A stretch of DNA of 64,000 bases from Pseudomonas gozinkensis. Lineage in GTDB: Bacteria; Pseudomonadota; Gammaproteobacteria; Pseudomonadales; Pseudomonadaceae. Shown here in pieces: positions 38,943 to 47,700 of this stretch (position 1 is the first letter of the stretch; each line of letters begins with the position of its first letter). Position numbers and translations under genes: made by a program. The notes under the pieces were generated by a model. It ran no database searches. It saw nothing but the letters and a program-made list of their open reading frames with translations, and was not told the DNA's origin. Location: positions 4,242,501-4,306,500 of the forward strand of contig NZ_CP062253.1 in NCBI RefSeq assembly GCF_014863585.1, given 5' to 3'.

Positions 38943-39692
38943 TCACTGCACTGGCAAAAAATTCAAGAACAGCAGGCTCTGGGCGTAATTCAGACCGATG
39001 CGCCGGTAGCGTTCGTCGAGCATCTGGGTCAGCAGATCCAGGCGCGCCACGACTTTGCCGAACTCCGTGGCAAAGCTCAGGTTGCTGCCCTCCTCGGAAA
39101 TCTCGTTGGAAAACAGCAGCGGCTGGCCTTCCTTGTTCTGCCGCTGGGCGAGGATCCACGTGGCCTTCTCGATGTTGCGTGCAGCGTTGTTGACGAAGGT
39201 CGGATTGATCGCATCGGTCATGTAGAACTCGGTGCGGTTGCCGTGGGCGGTGACCAGCATGCTGCCGATCGCATAGATGAATGCGCCGACCCGGTCGCCG
39301 AGGAACTCCGGGCTCATGGCATAGCTCAGCGCCGCCAGGTCTTTTTTGCCGCCGAGGGTCGGCAAAGGCTGTTGCTGTTCGATGGCCAGCCGTACTTGTT
39401 TGACGGCAGTCTTGACGTCGAGGAACCCGGATTTGCGCAGCTCTTCAGGGTTGCGCAAATACAGCTTGCCCATCAGCCGATAGAGGCTGTCGAGGTTGTC
39501 GCGCATCGCCAGCGTGGCCATGCGGTCGACGCTGGTCTGGAGAAATTCCTGAGGCCTGCCCTCGCGCATCTGGGTGATGAAATTGTTGCCGTCCTGATGG
39601 CTGCAACCGCCGAGCAACAGCGTCGACAGACAGGCCAGCAGCAGGCACGGGCGATGAATGAATGCAGCGGTGTGGCGCAAAACTCTCGGCAT
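38943..39692 (-). CDS. Lipoprotein of unknown function
   Basis: 249 residues from MPRVLRHTAAFIHRP; a GTG six codons upstream with AGGAAC is a possible start. The signal sequence ends in the lipobox LLGGC. The mature part is mostly helical (FITQMREGRPQEFLQTSVDRMATLAMRD split over two helices) and ends in LLFLNFLPVQ. No enzymatic motif seen. Confidence 0.8.
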   Translation of the reverse strand: MPRVLRHTAAFIHRPCLLLACLSTLLLGGCSHQDGNNFITQMREGRPQEFLQTSVDRMATLAMRDNLDSLYRLMGKLYLRNPEELRKSGFLDVKTAVKQVRLAIEQQQPLPTLGGKKDLAALSYAMSPEFLGDRVGAFIYAIGSMLVTAHGNRTEFYMTDAINPTFVNNAARNIEKATWILAQRQNKEGQPLLFSNEISEEGSNLSFATEFGKVVARLDLLTQMLDERYRRIGLNYAQSLLFLNFLPVQ

Positions 39693-39939
39693 GAATTCTT
39701 TGACGGACACGTTCCTGTGCGGCGGAAGTCACCGCACCCTGGCCATGGATAGAGCCGGGGATTTCGCAAAAGTGCAGTGCCGGCGTGGATTCCCGACCTT
39801 CGGCGCAATGGTGCCCAATCAATTTAGTCCGACTTTATTTTTGCATTAACCGTTTCATCCGCTATAAATTCTCACTCAACCATTAATTAGCATGACTATT
39901 TAGCGATTTTCAAAACAACAACAAAAAGGAAGGTCAACC

Positions 39940-41088
39940 ATGCTTCAATCCCGACACTCACTCTGCGGCCTCGGACTGTCCCTGATGATCGCCACCCTCT
40001 CCGCCCAGGCCGCCGGCCTGTCCAGCGAACACAAAGCGTTCGGCAAAACCAATGACGGCACACCCGTCGAGCAATACATCCTGCGCAACAGCCACGGCAT
40101 GCAGGCCACGGTCATCACCTACGGCGCTACCTTGCAGGCGCTGCAGGTGCCGGACAAACACGGCAAGCTCGACGACATCGTCCTCGGCTTCGACGATGTG
40201 CAGGGTTATCAAAAAGGCACCGCGTACTTCGGCGCGACCATCGGCCGCTTCGGCAATCGCCTGGCCGATGGCACCTTCGAACTCGACGGCAAACGCTATC
40301 AAGTGCCGCAGAACGACAAGACCAATGCCTTGCACGGCGGCACTCAGGGCTTCGACAAAAAGGTCTGGAAAGCGACGGAAACCAAAGACAAGGATTCGGT
40401 CGGCGTGACCCTGACCTACCTGTCGGCGGATGGCGAAATGGGTTTCCCCGGCAACCTCACCACCGAAGTGACCTACCGCCTCACCGACAGCAACGAGCTG
40501 CGCATCGACTACAAGGCCAGCACCGACAAACCGACGGTGCTCAACCTGACCAACCACAGCTACTTCAACCTCGCCGGCGCCGGCAATGGCGACATCCTCA
40601 AGCAAGTCGCCACCCTGCATGCCAGCCATTACACCCCGGTCACCGCCAAACTGATCCCGACCGGCGAACTGGCGCCCGTGGCCGGTACGCCGATGGACTT
40701 CACCAAACCGACCGCCATCGGTCAGCACATCAAGGCCGATCATCCGCAATTGAAATTCGCTGAAGAAAAACAAGGTGGCTTCGATTTCAACTGGGCGCTG
40801 GACACCAAGGGGGACGTCAGCAAACTCGCCGCCGAAGTCAGCGACCCACAATCCGGTCGCCACTTACAACTGTTCACCAACGAACCGGGCGTGCAGTTCT
40901 ACACCAGCAACTTCCTCGACGGCACGGTCAAGGGCAAGGGTGGCAAGGTCTATCCGCACTGGGGCGCGTTTACCCTGGAGACCCAGCACTATCCGGACTC
41001 GCCGAACCAGCCGAACTTTCCGAGCACCCGGCTGGATCCGGGACAGACCTACAGCCAGAGCGTGGTGTTGAAGTTTTCTGCGAAGTAA
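39940..41088 (+). CDS. galM: Periplasmic aldose 1-epimerase
   Basis: 382 residues with an AAGGAAGG ribosome site. The signal peptide (ending near SAQAAG, residues 22-26) makes it periplasmic, unlike cytosolic GalM. Epimerase motifs: GRFGNRLADG, the catalytic His in NLTNHSYFNLAG, the Asp in GGFDFNW and the catalytic Glu in TLETQHYPDSPN. It interconverts sugar anomers before uptake. No sugar transporter adjoins. Confidence 0.92.
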   Translation: MLQSRHSLCGLGLSLMIATLSAQAAGLSSEHKAFGKTNDGTPVEQYILRNSHGMQATVITYGATLQALQVPDKHGKLDDIVLGFDDVQGYQKGTAYFGATIGRFGNRLADGTFELDGKRYQVPQNDKTNALHGGTQGFDKKVWKATETKDKDSVGVTLTYLSADGEMGFPGNLTTEVTYRLTDSNELRIDYKASTDKPTVLNLTNHSYFNLAGAGNGDILKQVATLHASHYTPVTAKLIPTGELAPVAGTPMDFTKPTAIGQHIKADHPQLKFAEEKQGGFDFNWALDTKGDVSKLAAEVSDPQSGRHLQLFTNEPGVQFYTSNFLDGTVKGKGGKVYPHWGAFTLETQHYPDSPNQPNFPSTRLDPGQTYSQSVVLKFSAK

Positions 41089-41090
41089 AA

Positions 41091-41172
41091 GCAAAAGATC
41101 ACAGCTTGTGGCAGCGCCTACAGAGGAAAATTAATCCTGATGGAGGGCTGTTGCAGGCTGCGATCTTTTTGC
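41091..41172. repeat. imperfect inverted repeat / terminator after galM
   Basis: GCAAAAGATC-A-CAGC at 41091-41105 pairs with GCTG-C-GATCTTTTTGC at 41157-41172, around 50 nt. Similar AAAAGATCGCAGCCTGC-type elements are frequent extragenic repeats in this genus. May terminate galM. Confidence 0.45.
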
Positions 41173-41249
41173 TTTTTGAATCCCTGGACTAGTTGCTGCC
41201 CACTCTGGATATCGACCGGGGCAAACAGGGGTAAAAGAAACTCAGAGAC

Positions 41250-41513
41250 TCAGCTGATTACGGCGCCTTTCGGGCCACTGGCAATCAGCGCCGCCCCGCA
41301 GGCGGTTTTCATACCGTCCAGCACGATAGGCACGCCATCGACAGTGTAGGTGCTACTGCCCTCGGCAATCGGGAAAACCCCCTTGCACAATGGGCAACTG
41401 ACCTTGTGACCGACTCCGGCAATCGGTTTGCCGTTGAGGTCGGTCCGGGAGAATGCTTCGAGGACCTTGCCACCGTGAGTGGTGGAGTCGCCGAGGCGGA
41501 TTGCGTCTTTCAT
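41250..41513 (-). CDS. PAAR-domain protein (T6SS spike tip)
   Basis: 87 residues from MKDAIRLGDSTTHGG. The PAAR features GDSTTHGGKVLE, the metal-binding segment VSCPLCKG and the closing GVPIVLDGMKTACGAALIAS are intact. PAAR proteins sharpen the VgrG spike and attach effectors. It is last in the minus-strand island, 4 bp after the preceding gene, and probably caps the VgrG encoded at 49420-52326. A truncated copy is at 43442-43573. Confidence 0.92.
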   Translation of the reverse strand: MKDAIRLGDSTTHGGKVLEAFSRTDLNGKPIAGVGHKVSCPLCKGVFPIAEGSSTYTVDGVPIVLDGMKTACGAALIASGPKGAVIS

Positions 41514-41517
41514 GTTG

Positions 41518-41997
41518 TCACTCCTTTGACCGGCTACTCGTCCTGTTGCCGATGATGCCATCAAGGGCTACTTTTTTGGCTAGCTGTTCAAACGCTGGAC
41601 TGAAATCGCCAATCCTGTTGATCATCTCGAAAAACCACTGAAAAGACTCCTGCACGAAATCTTCATCGGAAACTCTGTCGGGATACATGACGCAAAATAA
41701 GCCTCTTACGACTGCATCCTCGTTATCTTCAATGTCGACATCGCGTCCTTTCGCTTCCAGAAAATCCCAGCATTTGACTCTGGCAGCATTTAACTCCTTT
41801 TCATTTTTGCCCCCCTCAAACCAGTATCTCTGCGCAGCTGCGAACGCGCGTTTGACAATAGGGGAAACTTCTTCGTCCTGAAGCACCATACCGACGCCCG
41901 CACACATAAACTTCATTATGTTCCGAGCCGCATCGGCTTCAGTCTTACCTTTATTCAACCGTTCTGAAAAATGAACAACTTTCTCATGACTAATCAT
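41518..41997 (-). CDS. Hypothetical protein, immunity-like (159 aa)
   Basis: Start MISHEKVVHFSERL with GGAG 6 nt upstream; a longer frame reaches 42081. The protein is acidic, soluble and helical (DAARNIMKFMCAGVGMVL, SFQWFFEMINRI). It directly precedes the PAAR gene. Its position in an Rhs/PAAR island, small size and low GC suggest an immunity protein or a gene left from a displaced effector module. No family recognised. Confidence 0.65.
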   Translation of the reverse strand: MISHEKVVHFSERLNKGKTEADAARNIMKFMCAGVGMVLQDEEVSPIVKRAFAAAQRYWFEGGKNEKELNAARVKCWDFLEAKGRDVDIEDNEDAVVRGLFCVMYPDRVSDEDFVQESFQWFFEMINRIGDFSPAFEQLAKKVALDGIIGNRTSSRSKE

Positions 41998-42137
41998 AGT
42001 GGACTCCAAGAGTTGAGAGTACGGAGCCACAACTTTAAGGGCGCCAGTTTCATACAACGTAAAAGTGACGAAATAATCCACCCCCTCTTAATTTCTTCAT
42101 GCCATCACTCCTTCTGGTTGGGAGCAGATGGCATTAT

Positions 42138-42755
42138 TCATTGCATATTACTGCCGGCACAAATCTGTCGAACCAAGCGTTTGAAAGAATTTGAGCAAGC
42201 CTGTAATTTTGCTTCGTTTATCATCGAATCGGGAGAAAGGCACTCGTACGTTTCACACACTGATTTCCTTGCCATGTCACCAAAACGCTCATTATCAAAA
42301 TCGCACTCAATAGTTGATATCATGTATGAGCTTTTTTTGGATCGCCGACCAAATCTCATTACAATCTTTCTATCAAAAATCAGCGCCCCTTCACTTTTAT
42401 CTTCGGAGAAATAGAACGAAATCCGATTATCACCCGTCTGTCTCAACGCTGTAGCAAATGGTTGCTTTTTCAAAAGAGAAGTCAACCTCACCCCACATGC
42501 AACACCAAGGCCGCACCCTAATGCCTCACTCACGAAAAAGTATTGCTTAAATACTATCGATATTTTTTGACGCAAATAAGAAACGCTGTATTCCTTCTCG
42601 AAAAAATGAAAATCATCCAGATCTCCAACCAACTCAAAATCAGCATTTATAAATTCCGGCTCAGAGAAATCGTTCAATCCAAAAATATTTGGTTGAAGAT
42701 TACCTGCTCCTTCTAAAAACAGCGCAATCAGCTTATAAAAATCAGCAACAATCAT
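42138..42755 (-). CDS. Hypothetical protein of the Rhs island (205 aa)
   Basis: Start taken at MIVADFYKLIALFLEGAG; the frame is open to 42848, and AGAGAA precedes the chosen ATG. It is clearly AT-rich compared with the flanking core genes. Central hydrophobic patch (YFFVSEALGCGLGVACGVRL), then a beta-rich half. Two cysteines near the C-terminus. Possibly an orphan immunity protein; no family recognised. Confidence 0.6.
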   Translation of the reverse strand: MIVADFYKLIALFLEGAGNLQPNIFGLNDFSEPEFINADFELVGDLDDFHFFEKEYSVSYLRQKISIVFKQYFFVSEALGCGLGVACGVRLTSLLKKQPFATALRQTGDNRISFYFSEDKSEGALIFDRKIVMRFGRRSKKSSYMISTIECDFDNERFGDMARKSVCETYECLSPDSMINEAKLQACSNSFKRLVRQICAGSNMQ

Positions 42756-42897
42756 ATATTCTCTTAGTTGCGCGCTACCTGATTCGTTCCTGCGGCATGG
42801 TGCCCACTCATACACAAAAATTACCATGCACAAAGGTGACAGATTCATATAATGGAAAAACTATACAAAAACAAATCCACCCCCATTACTCCATCAA

Positions 42898-43299
42898 TCA
42901 AAATTGAGGAATATCAATGTGATTTTTGCGAAGAATTGAAGTTATTTTTTCTACGAATTTGGCCGGCAGCTCGCTTGGAGTTCCATAGACATCTACTATT
43001 CCGACTTCGACCGCGCTATCCACAATATGACAAAAATCGTCAATATCTTGAGATGGAATCGATTGCCTAAGTTCTTGAGGCATATCATCCCCCCTTCCGT
43101 TGAGCGGCAATAGCGCACCCCTTCTCTCCCACTCAGCCAAGTCACGGCCTTCAGGACGACTATTAAGGTGGGCTATCAACTCATCGACCGTCACGTGCTG
43201 AATAGACTTTGCTGCGCAATAAGCATTTAAAGATTTCGATGCATAGAGTTGCAAATCTATCGGAGAAAGTTTTAAAAGCCTGTTCGAAAACTCTGACAT
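42898..43299 (-). CDS. Hypothetical protein of the Rhs island (133 aa)
   Basis: Start MSEFSNRLLKLSPIDL with GGAGGAAA upstream. Soluble, mixed helix; contains AKSIQHVTVDELIAHLNSR and ends KNHIDIPQF. AT-rich. It lies immediately downstream of the truncated PAAR copy, so it may be the partner of a lost effector. No family recognised. Confidence 0.65.
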   Translation of the reverse strand: MSEFSNRLLKLSPIDLQLYASKSLNAYCAAKSIQHVTVDELIAHLNSRPEGRDLAEWERRGALLPLNGRGDDMPQELRQSIPSQDIDDFCHIVDSAVEVGIVDVYGTPSELPAKFVEKITSILRKNHIDIPQF

Positions 43300-43441
43300 C
43301 AAGAATTTCCTCCGCACCCAGTGACAACATTAAAGTTAAACTTCTTTACTAGGGGGCTACAAACTGAACCAAGCGGCTTGTTAGTGCCATGCACATCACG
43401 GACGCCGTCCCCCCTAACTCAAAAAAATAAATCCGTGCCTA

Positions 43442-43573
43442 TTACTCCAATGGGCAACTATCCTCCTGACCAAGCCCAGAAATCGGCTTTCTATTAAGAT
43501 TAGTCTGGAAGAATGCTTCGAGTACCTTTCCACCGTGAGTGGTGGAGTCGCCCAAGCGAATGGCGTCTTTCAT
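43442..43573 (-). pseudogene. Truncated PAAR gene copy
   Basis: 43 codons. The first 20 residues (MKDAIRLGDSTTHGGKVLEA) are identical to the intact PAAR protein. The next part is diverged but alignable (NLNRKPISGLG), and the frame stops right after SCPLE where the intact protein continues SCPLCKG. The 18 bp upstream of the ATG are also identical to the intact gene. The C-terminal half is gone, so the protein cannot form a complete PAAR tip. Confidence 0.85.
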
Positions 43574-43640
43574 GTTGTCACTCCTTTGACCATGGCCTGT
43601 CTATTTGCACTGACGCACAATGCAGACCTTCAACCGCTCT

Positions 43641-43973
43641 TCAAACATTGCCCTTGATGCGAAATGCTTCCTTGAGCGGCACCTTTTTATCGTCATCACC
43701 ATCCTCAAGACATCTATAGTCGCTGCCGCCCAACGCCGAGAGCATGGTTTGGTAAAGGCTCAATGACTTGAAATTGACCTGAAGCCACAGAACGCTCTCA
43801 CTTTCATAGATCAATCGAGCGTCATAATCAGCGCTGCTGTTGAGCGACTGATCTTTCAGGTAGAGGTCACCAGGCTGTTGCACGCGAACGCATGCGCCGC
43901 CGCCCTCTACTTCCTTCATTACTTCGCTGGCTGAAGTGGCGTCGTTGAACACCAGCTTGCATTCATAACTCAT
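43641..43973 (-). CDS. Small hypothetical protein (110 aa), immunity candidate
   Basis: Start MSYECKLVFNDATSASEVM; four upstream codons are possible. Soluble alpha/beta composition: an N-terminal strand and helix, then VRVQQPGDLYLKDQSLN and a helix SLYQTMLSALGGSDYRCLEDGDDD. Between the toxin's coupled gene and the PAAR remnant. Similar small proteins accompany T6SS effectors, but I cannot name the family. Confidence 0.6.
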   Translation of the reverse strand: MSYECKLVFNDATSASEVMKEVEGGGACVRVQQPGDLYLKDQSLNSSADYDARLIYESESVLWLQVNFKSLSLYQTMLSALGGSDYRCLEDGDDDKKVPLKEAFRIKGNV

Positions 43974-44003
43974 TGCAAAAAACAAATCCGTCCCAATTAT
44001 TGG

Positions 44004-44741
44004 TCATACCTCAAACATACGCCTTCTCGCGAAAGGGGTTTTTATTGTGAAATTTCGTGTTAACGGTGTTGGAGTCCAATTGGAGTCGGTTCGAACCAAA
44101 GTGTTTGTGAGCTCTGAAAATTCGATTATCTGTTCCGGATGGCCTGAGATTAGTATTGCTCGAGTATCAGAGAGATCTTCACCTAGCATGACGACAGTAC
44201 ACTTTTTTGAAAATAGCATTGCCGTTATTTTATAAAATAACTCTAATGAGGAGGCCTCAGAGAAATCTGTTCCTGAGGCTCTATACACCTCAGAGACTAC
44301 ACCGAGGATTTCTTTTTTATCACTTTCATTAAGTTCTATCTCTGATAAAAATATTAATGCATTCCATCCTTTGTACGTGGCAGTCAAAAGGGTTTTTATT
44401 TCTTCGCTGCTAGAGAGGGCAGAGAGGTCACAGAAATGATGTTTCCCCTCAATATCCAAGTCTAATTCCAAGTGTCTTCTTTTGTTCGCTGCGACCAAGC
44501 CAAGCTTCCCAAACGCTCTTTTATGCTGGCCTAATTTCTTCGCGATACTGCTACTGGAATCGAGCTCGGCAGCAAGCACCGCATATATATTATGCCGAAA
44601 AAAAATGGGAGCCAAGCAATCAAAAATCAATCCATAATCATAGCCTGTAGCCAGATACCATATCGAGTCGCATGAATTATCAAAGCGAAATCCTGCAGAT
44701 TTCGAAGCAAGAACGGACCCGGCATCAACTAAAGCTTTCAT
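44004..44741 (-). CDS. Putative immunity protein for the Rhs toxin (245 aa)
   Basis: ATG at 44741 overlaps the TGA of rhs (ATGA), with AAAGGA 8 nt upstream inside the rhs 3' end, so translation is coupled. The protein is soluble, with segments GYDYGLIFDCLAPIFFRHNIYAVL and ALIFLSEIELNES. Place and coupling are those expected of a cognate immunity gene. AT-rich like the toxin tip. No family recognised. Confidence 0.7.
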   Translation of the reverse strand: MKALVDAGSVLASKSAGFRFDNSCDSIWYLATGYDYGLIFDCLAPIFFRHNIYAVLAAELDSSSSIAKKLGQHKRAFGKLGLVAANKRRHLELDLDIEGKHHFCDLSALSSSEEIKTLLTATYKGWNALIFLSEIELNESDKKEILGVVSEVYRASGTDFSEASSLELFYKITAMLFSKKCTVVMLGEDLSDTRAILISGHPEQIIEFSELTNTLVRTDSNWTPTPLTRNFTIKTPFARRRMFEV

Positions 44742-47700
44742 TGTGGGCATCCTTTAGACCTTTGATTCTCATATGAATAATGCTCTCCGTTGACACCGTG
44801 GTAGTGGGGGAGTTCATAGGTGTCATTATCCTTAAACTCGTGCCCGGCGTCGTGTATTTTTACGGAACCTATTGGTGTTTCACCCCCCGCTTTCTGACCG
44901 CCACTGGTGAGGGTTTCAACTTTATATCTCTCACTAGGGTGAATGCCTTTACGTGTGTCCTCTGGATCCTTGATAGTTCTAGAGTTATAACTTTGAGACG
45001 TAGGAATATTTTTCGAACGCATCGCAGCCCTTCGTGCCGCTCTCTTTGAAGGAAATGTTTGGTCTCCTGGTAACTGAGTACGTCGAGAGCACGATGGAGT
45101 TAACCCGAACGGATCGATCCAGCCTGTCGGGTTAGGAGCATAAGCATAAAGATTGAGTCCCCCCGCGTAGCTAATCGGGTCCTTACTAATAAACCGCCCA
45201 ACCTCCGGATCATAGTACCGATACCGGTTGTAGTGCAGCCCCGTCTCATGATCGTGATACTGCCCCTGAAACCGTATCGGGTTCGTCACGCCATGCTGCC
45301 GCGCCCATTCTGAACGCTGTTCCGTCACCTGCCCCCACGCCTTGTACTGCGCGGTCCAAGCCATGTTGCCTTGTGAATCCGTCAGTTCCTGCGGCGTGCC
45401 CAAGTGATCGCACTGGTACCAGGCCAACGCATCAAACGGTAATGCCCTTGCCTTGTGATTCCACACCGGGTCTTCATCGAGGCTGTATTCACCACTGTAA
45501 TCCGGCAGCCCCATCAGATTGATCGGCGCATGCCGTACAGCCTGTGCAACAGGGACAAAAGTGCCCGGTTCAAAGACGTAATGCACCGTGCGTCCCGGCT
45601 CGCCATCGCCCTGCGCCAGACTGCTTTCCCACGCGAGGTTGTCGCCGTCCCATCCGTAAAGCGTAAAACCGCAGCCAAGTTCGCGTTGTTTGCGGGCGTG
45701 CTCGTTTCTGTTCCAGAGGGAACCGGCTTCAGGCCGCTGTTTATAGTGCGCTCGGGAGTTTTTGTGCAGGCGGCGTCCCAGTGCGTCGTAAGCGAAATCC
45801 ACGCTCAGATGTGGATCTTCGAAATGCACCAGTCGATCAAACAGGTCCCAACGCATATCGCTACGCTGACCGTTGTGCCAGCGCTGGATCTGATTACCGC
45901 GTTCGTCGTAGTCGTAGTGGGTGCCGGCGTATTCGCGCAGCAGGTTGTCGACCAGTTTGCTGCGCGGCGGCGTCAGATCCAGTGGACGACGGATTTCGTC
46001 AGTCTTGTCATCCAGCAGGTTACCGGCCGGATCGAAGGCGAACGTTTCAACGCCTTGACGCGTCACGGCGCTGAGCAGTCGGCCGACGGGATCGTAACGA
46101 TAGGCGAGCGGGCCGCGGCGACTGTCGTTAATGTCAGTCAGTTGGCCGGCAGCGTCGTATTTGTATTCGCGCTTGAGCAGCGTGCTTTTGTCATCGCTGC
46201 GCCCCAGCAGTTGCTCCTGCAAGCGACCGGCCGGGTCCCAGCTTTGAGTTTGCAGCAGGTGATTGCCTTGGTGGCGGGCAACTTCGCGGTGCAGGTCGTC
46301 GCGTTCGTAACCGATCAGCTCATGCTCGTCCAGGCGCATGCCCAGCAGGTGGCCGCTGCCGTAAGTGAGCCAACTGACGCGGTGGCCGTCCGGGCGAACG
46401 GTGGCAACACGCTGGTTAAGCACGTCGTACTCGTGCTGCCAGATCGCGACGGTGGGCTTTTCCAGTCCGAGGTAATGTTGGTGTTCGCGCAGCAGATTGC
46501 CGGCCGGGTCGTGGAACCATTGCAGGCGGCTGTCGGCGTTGTCGGCCAGCACCATGTTGCCGTTGCCATCGTAGGCAAAGGTTTCGCTTTGCGACTGCTC
46601 GCCCAAGGTGGCGCGACGTTCAGTCAAACGTCCCATCGGGTCGAAGCTCACCGAGATGACGCGTTTGCCATTGATCGATTGGGCAAGGCGACCGGTTAGC
46701 GAGTCGTACTGATAGCGTGTGCTGCGCCCGTCAAATCCGCTCTCTTCCAGCAGTCGACCGACCGGGTCATAGTGGAAGTGTGCGCGTTGTTCGTTTTCGT
46801 TTTCCAGAGCCGTTAGCCGTCCGAGACGGTCCCAGCGATAGCGCAGGGTTTGCTCGGCGGCATCGACACGTTCGGCGATCAAACCGGCCGCGCTGTAGCT
46901 CCAGGTAGTGCAGCGATCGAGACCGTCGACATGCGTCAACAGCCGGCCTTCGGCGTCGCGTTCGAAGCGCTCTTCAGTCTTGTCCGGGTGCTTGATCAGC
47001 ACCAGTTGGCCAGCCTTGTATTCGTATTCGGTGGCGTTACCGGCGGCGTCGGTGAAGCAGATCATCTGCCCCAGTTCGTTGTATTCCCAGGCGCTGGTCT
47101 TGCCTGAGCAGTCGACGTACTCGACCATTTGCCCGGCGTCGTTGTAGTCCAACGTCTTTTCGTTGCCGTTGGCGTCCTTGATCGCGGTGGGCTGACCGGA
47201 TTTGTTGTAGGCGTATTCGGTTTTGTTGCCCAGCGGATCGAGCGCTTCGACCAGGTTGCCTTGGTCGTCATAGGCGCGTTGCCACTGACCACCCTCGGCA
47301 TCGCTGATTTTGATCAGCATGTCTTGATCGTCGTAGGCGTAATGCATCACCGTGTGATCGGCACGGATGTGTTCGAGCAGGTTACTGCGTTCATCGTAGC
47401 TGTAGCGATCGGTGCTGCCGTCGGCATTGACACGGCGCACGATGTTCTTGGCCTCATCGCGGAAGAACCATTCCGAACGCTCGTCCGCGTAGCGAATGCG
47501 GTAGGTGTAGCCAAGGATGTCGTAGTAGTGCCAGGTCTCGTTGCCGAGGGCGTCGGTGACGTAGGTCAGACGGATGTTTTCGTCCCACTCCAGGCGCGTG
47601 TCGAAGCTGCCGTCGTCCGCCCATTCGCGGATGGCTTTGGCCTTGGAGCCCGGGCCGTCCCACTGCAGGTTCATGCCGCGTCCGGTGCGGTCGGTGTAGC

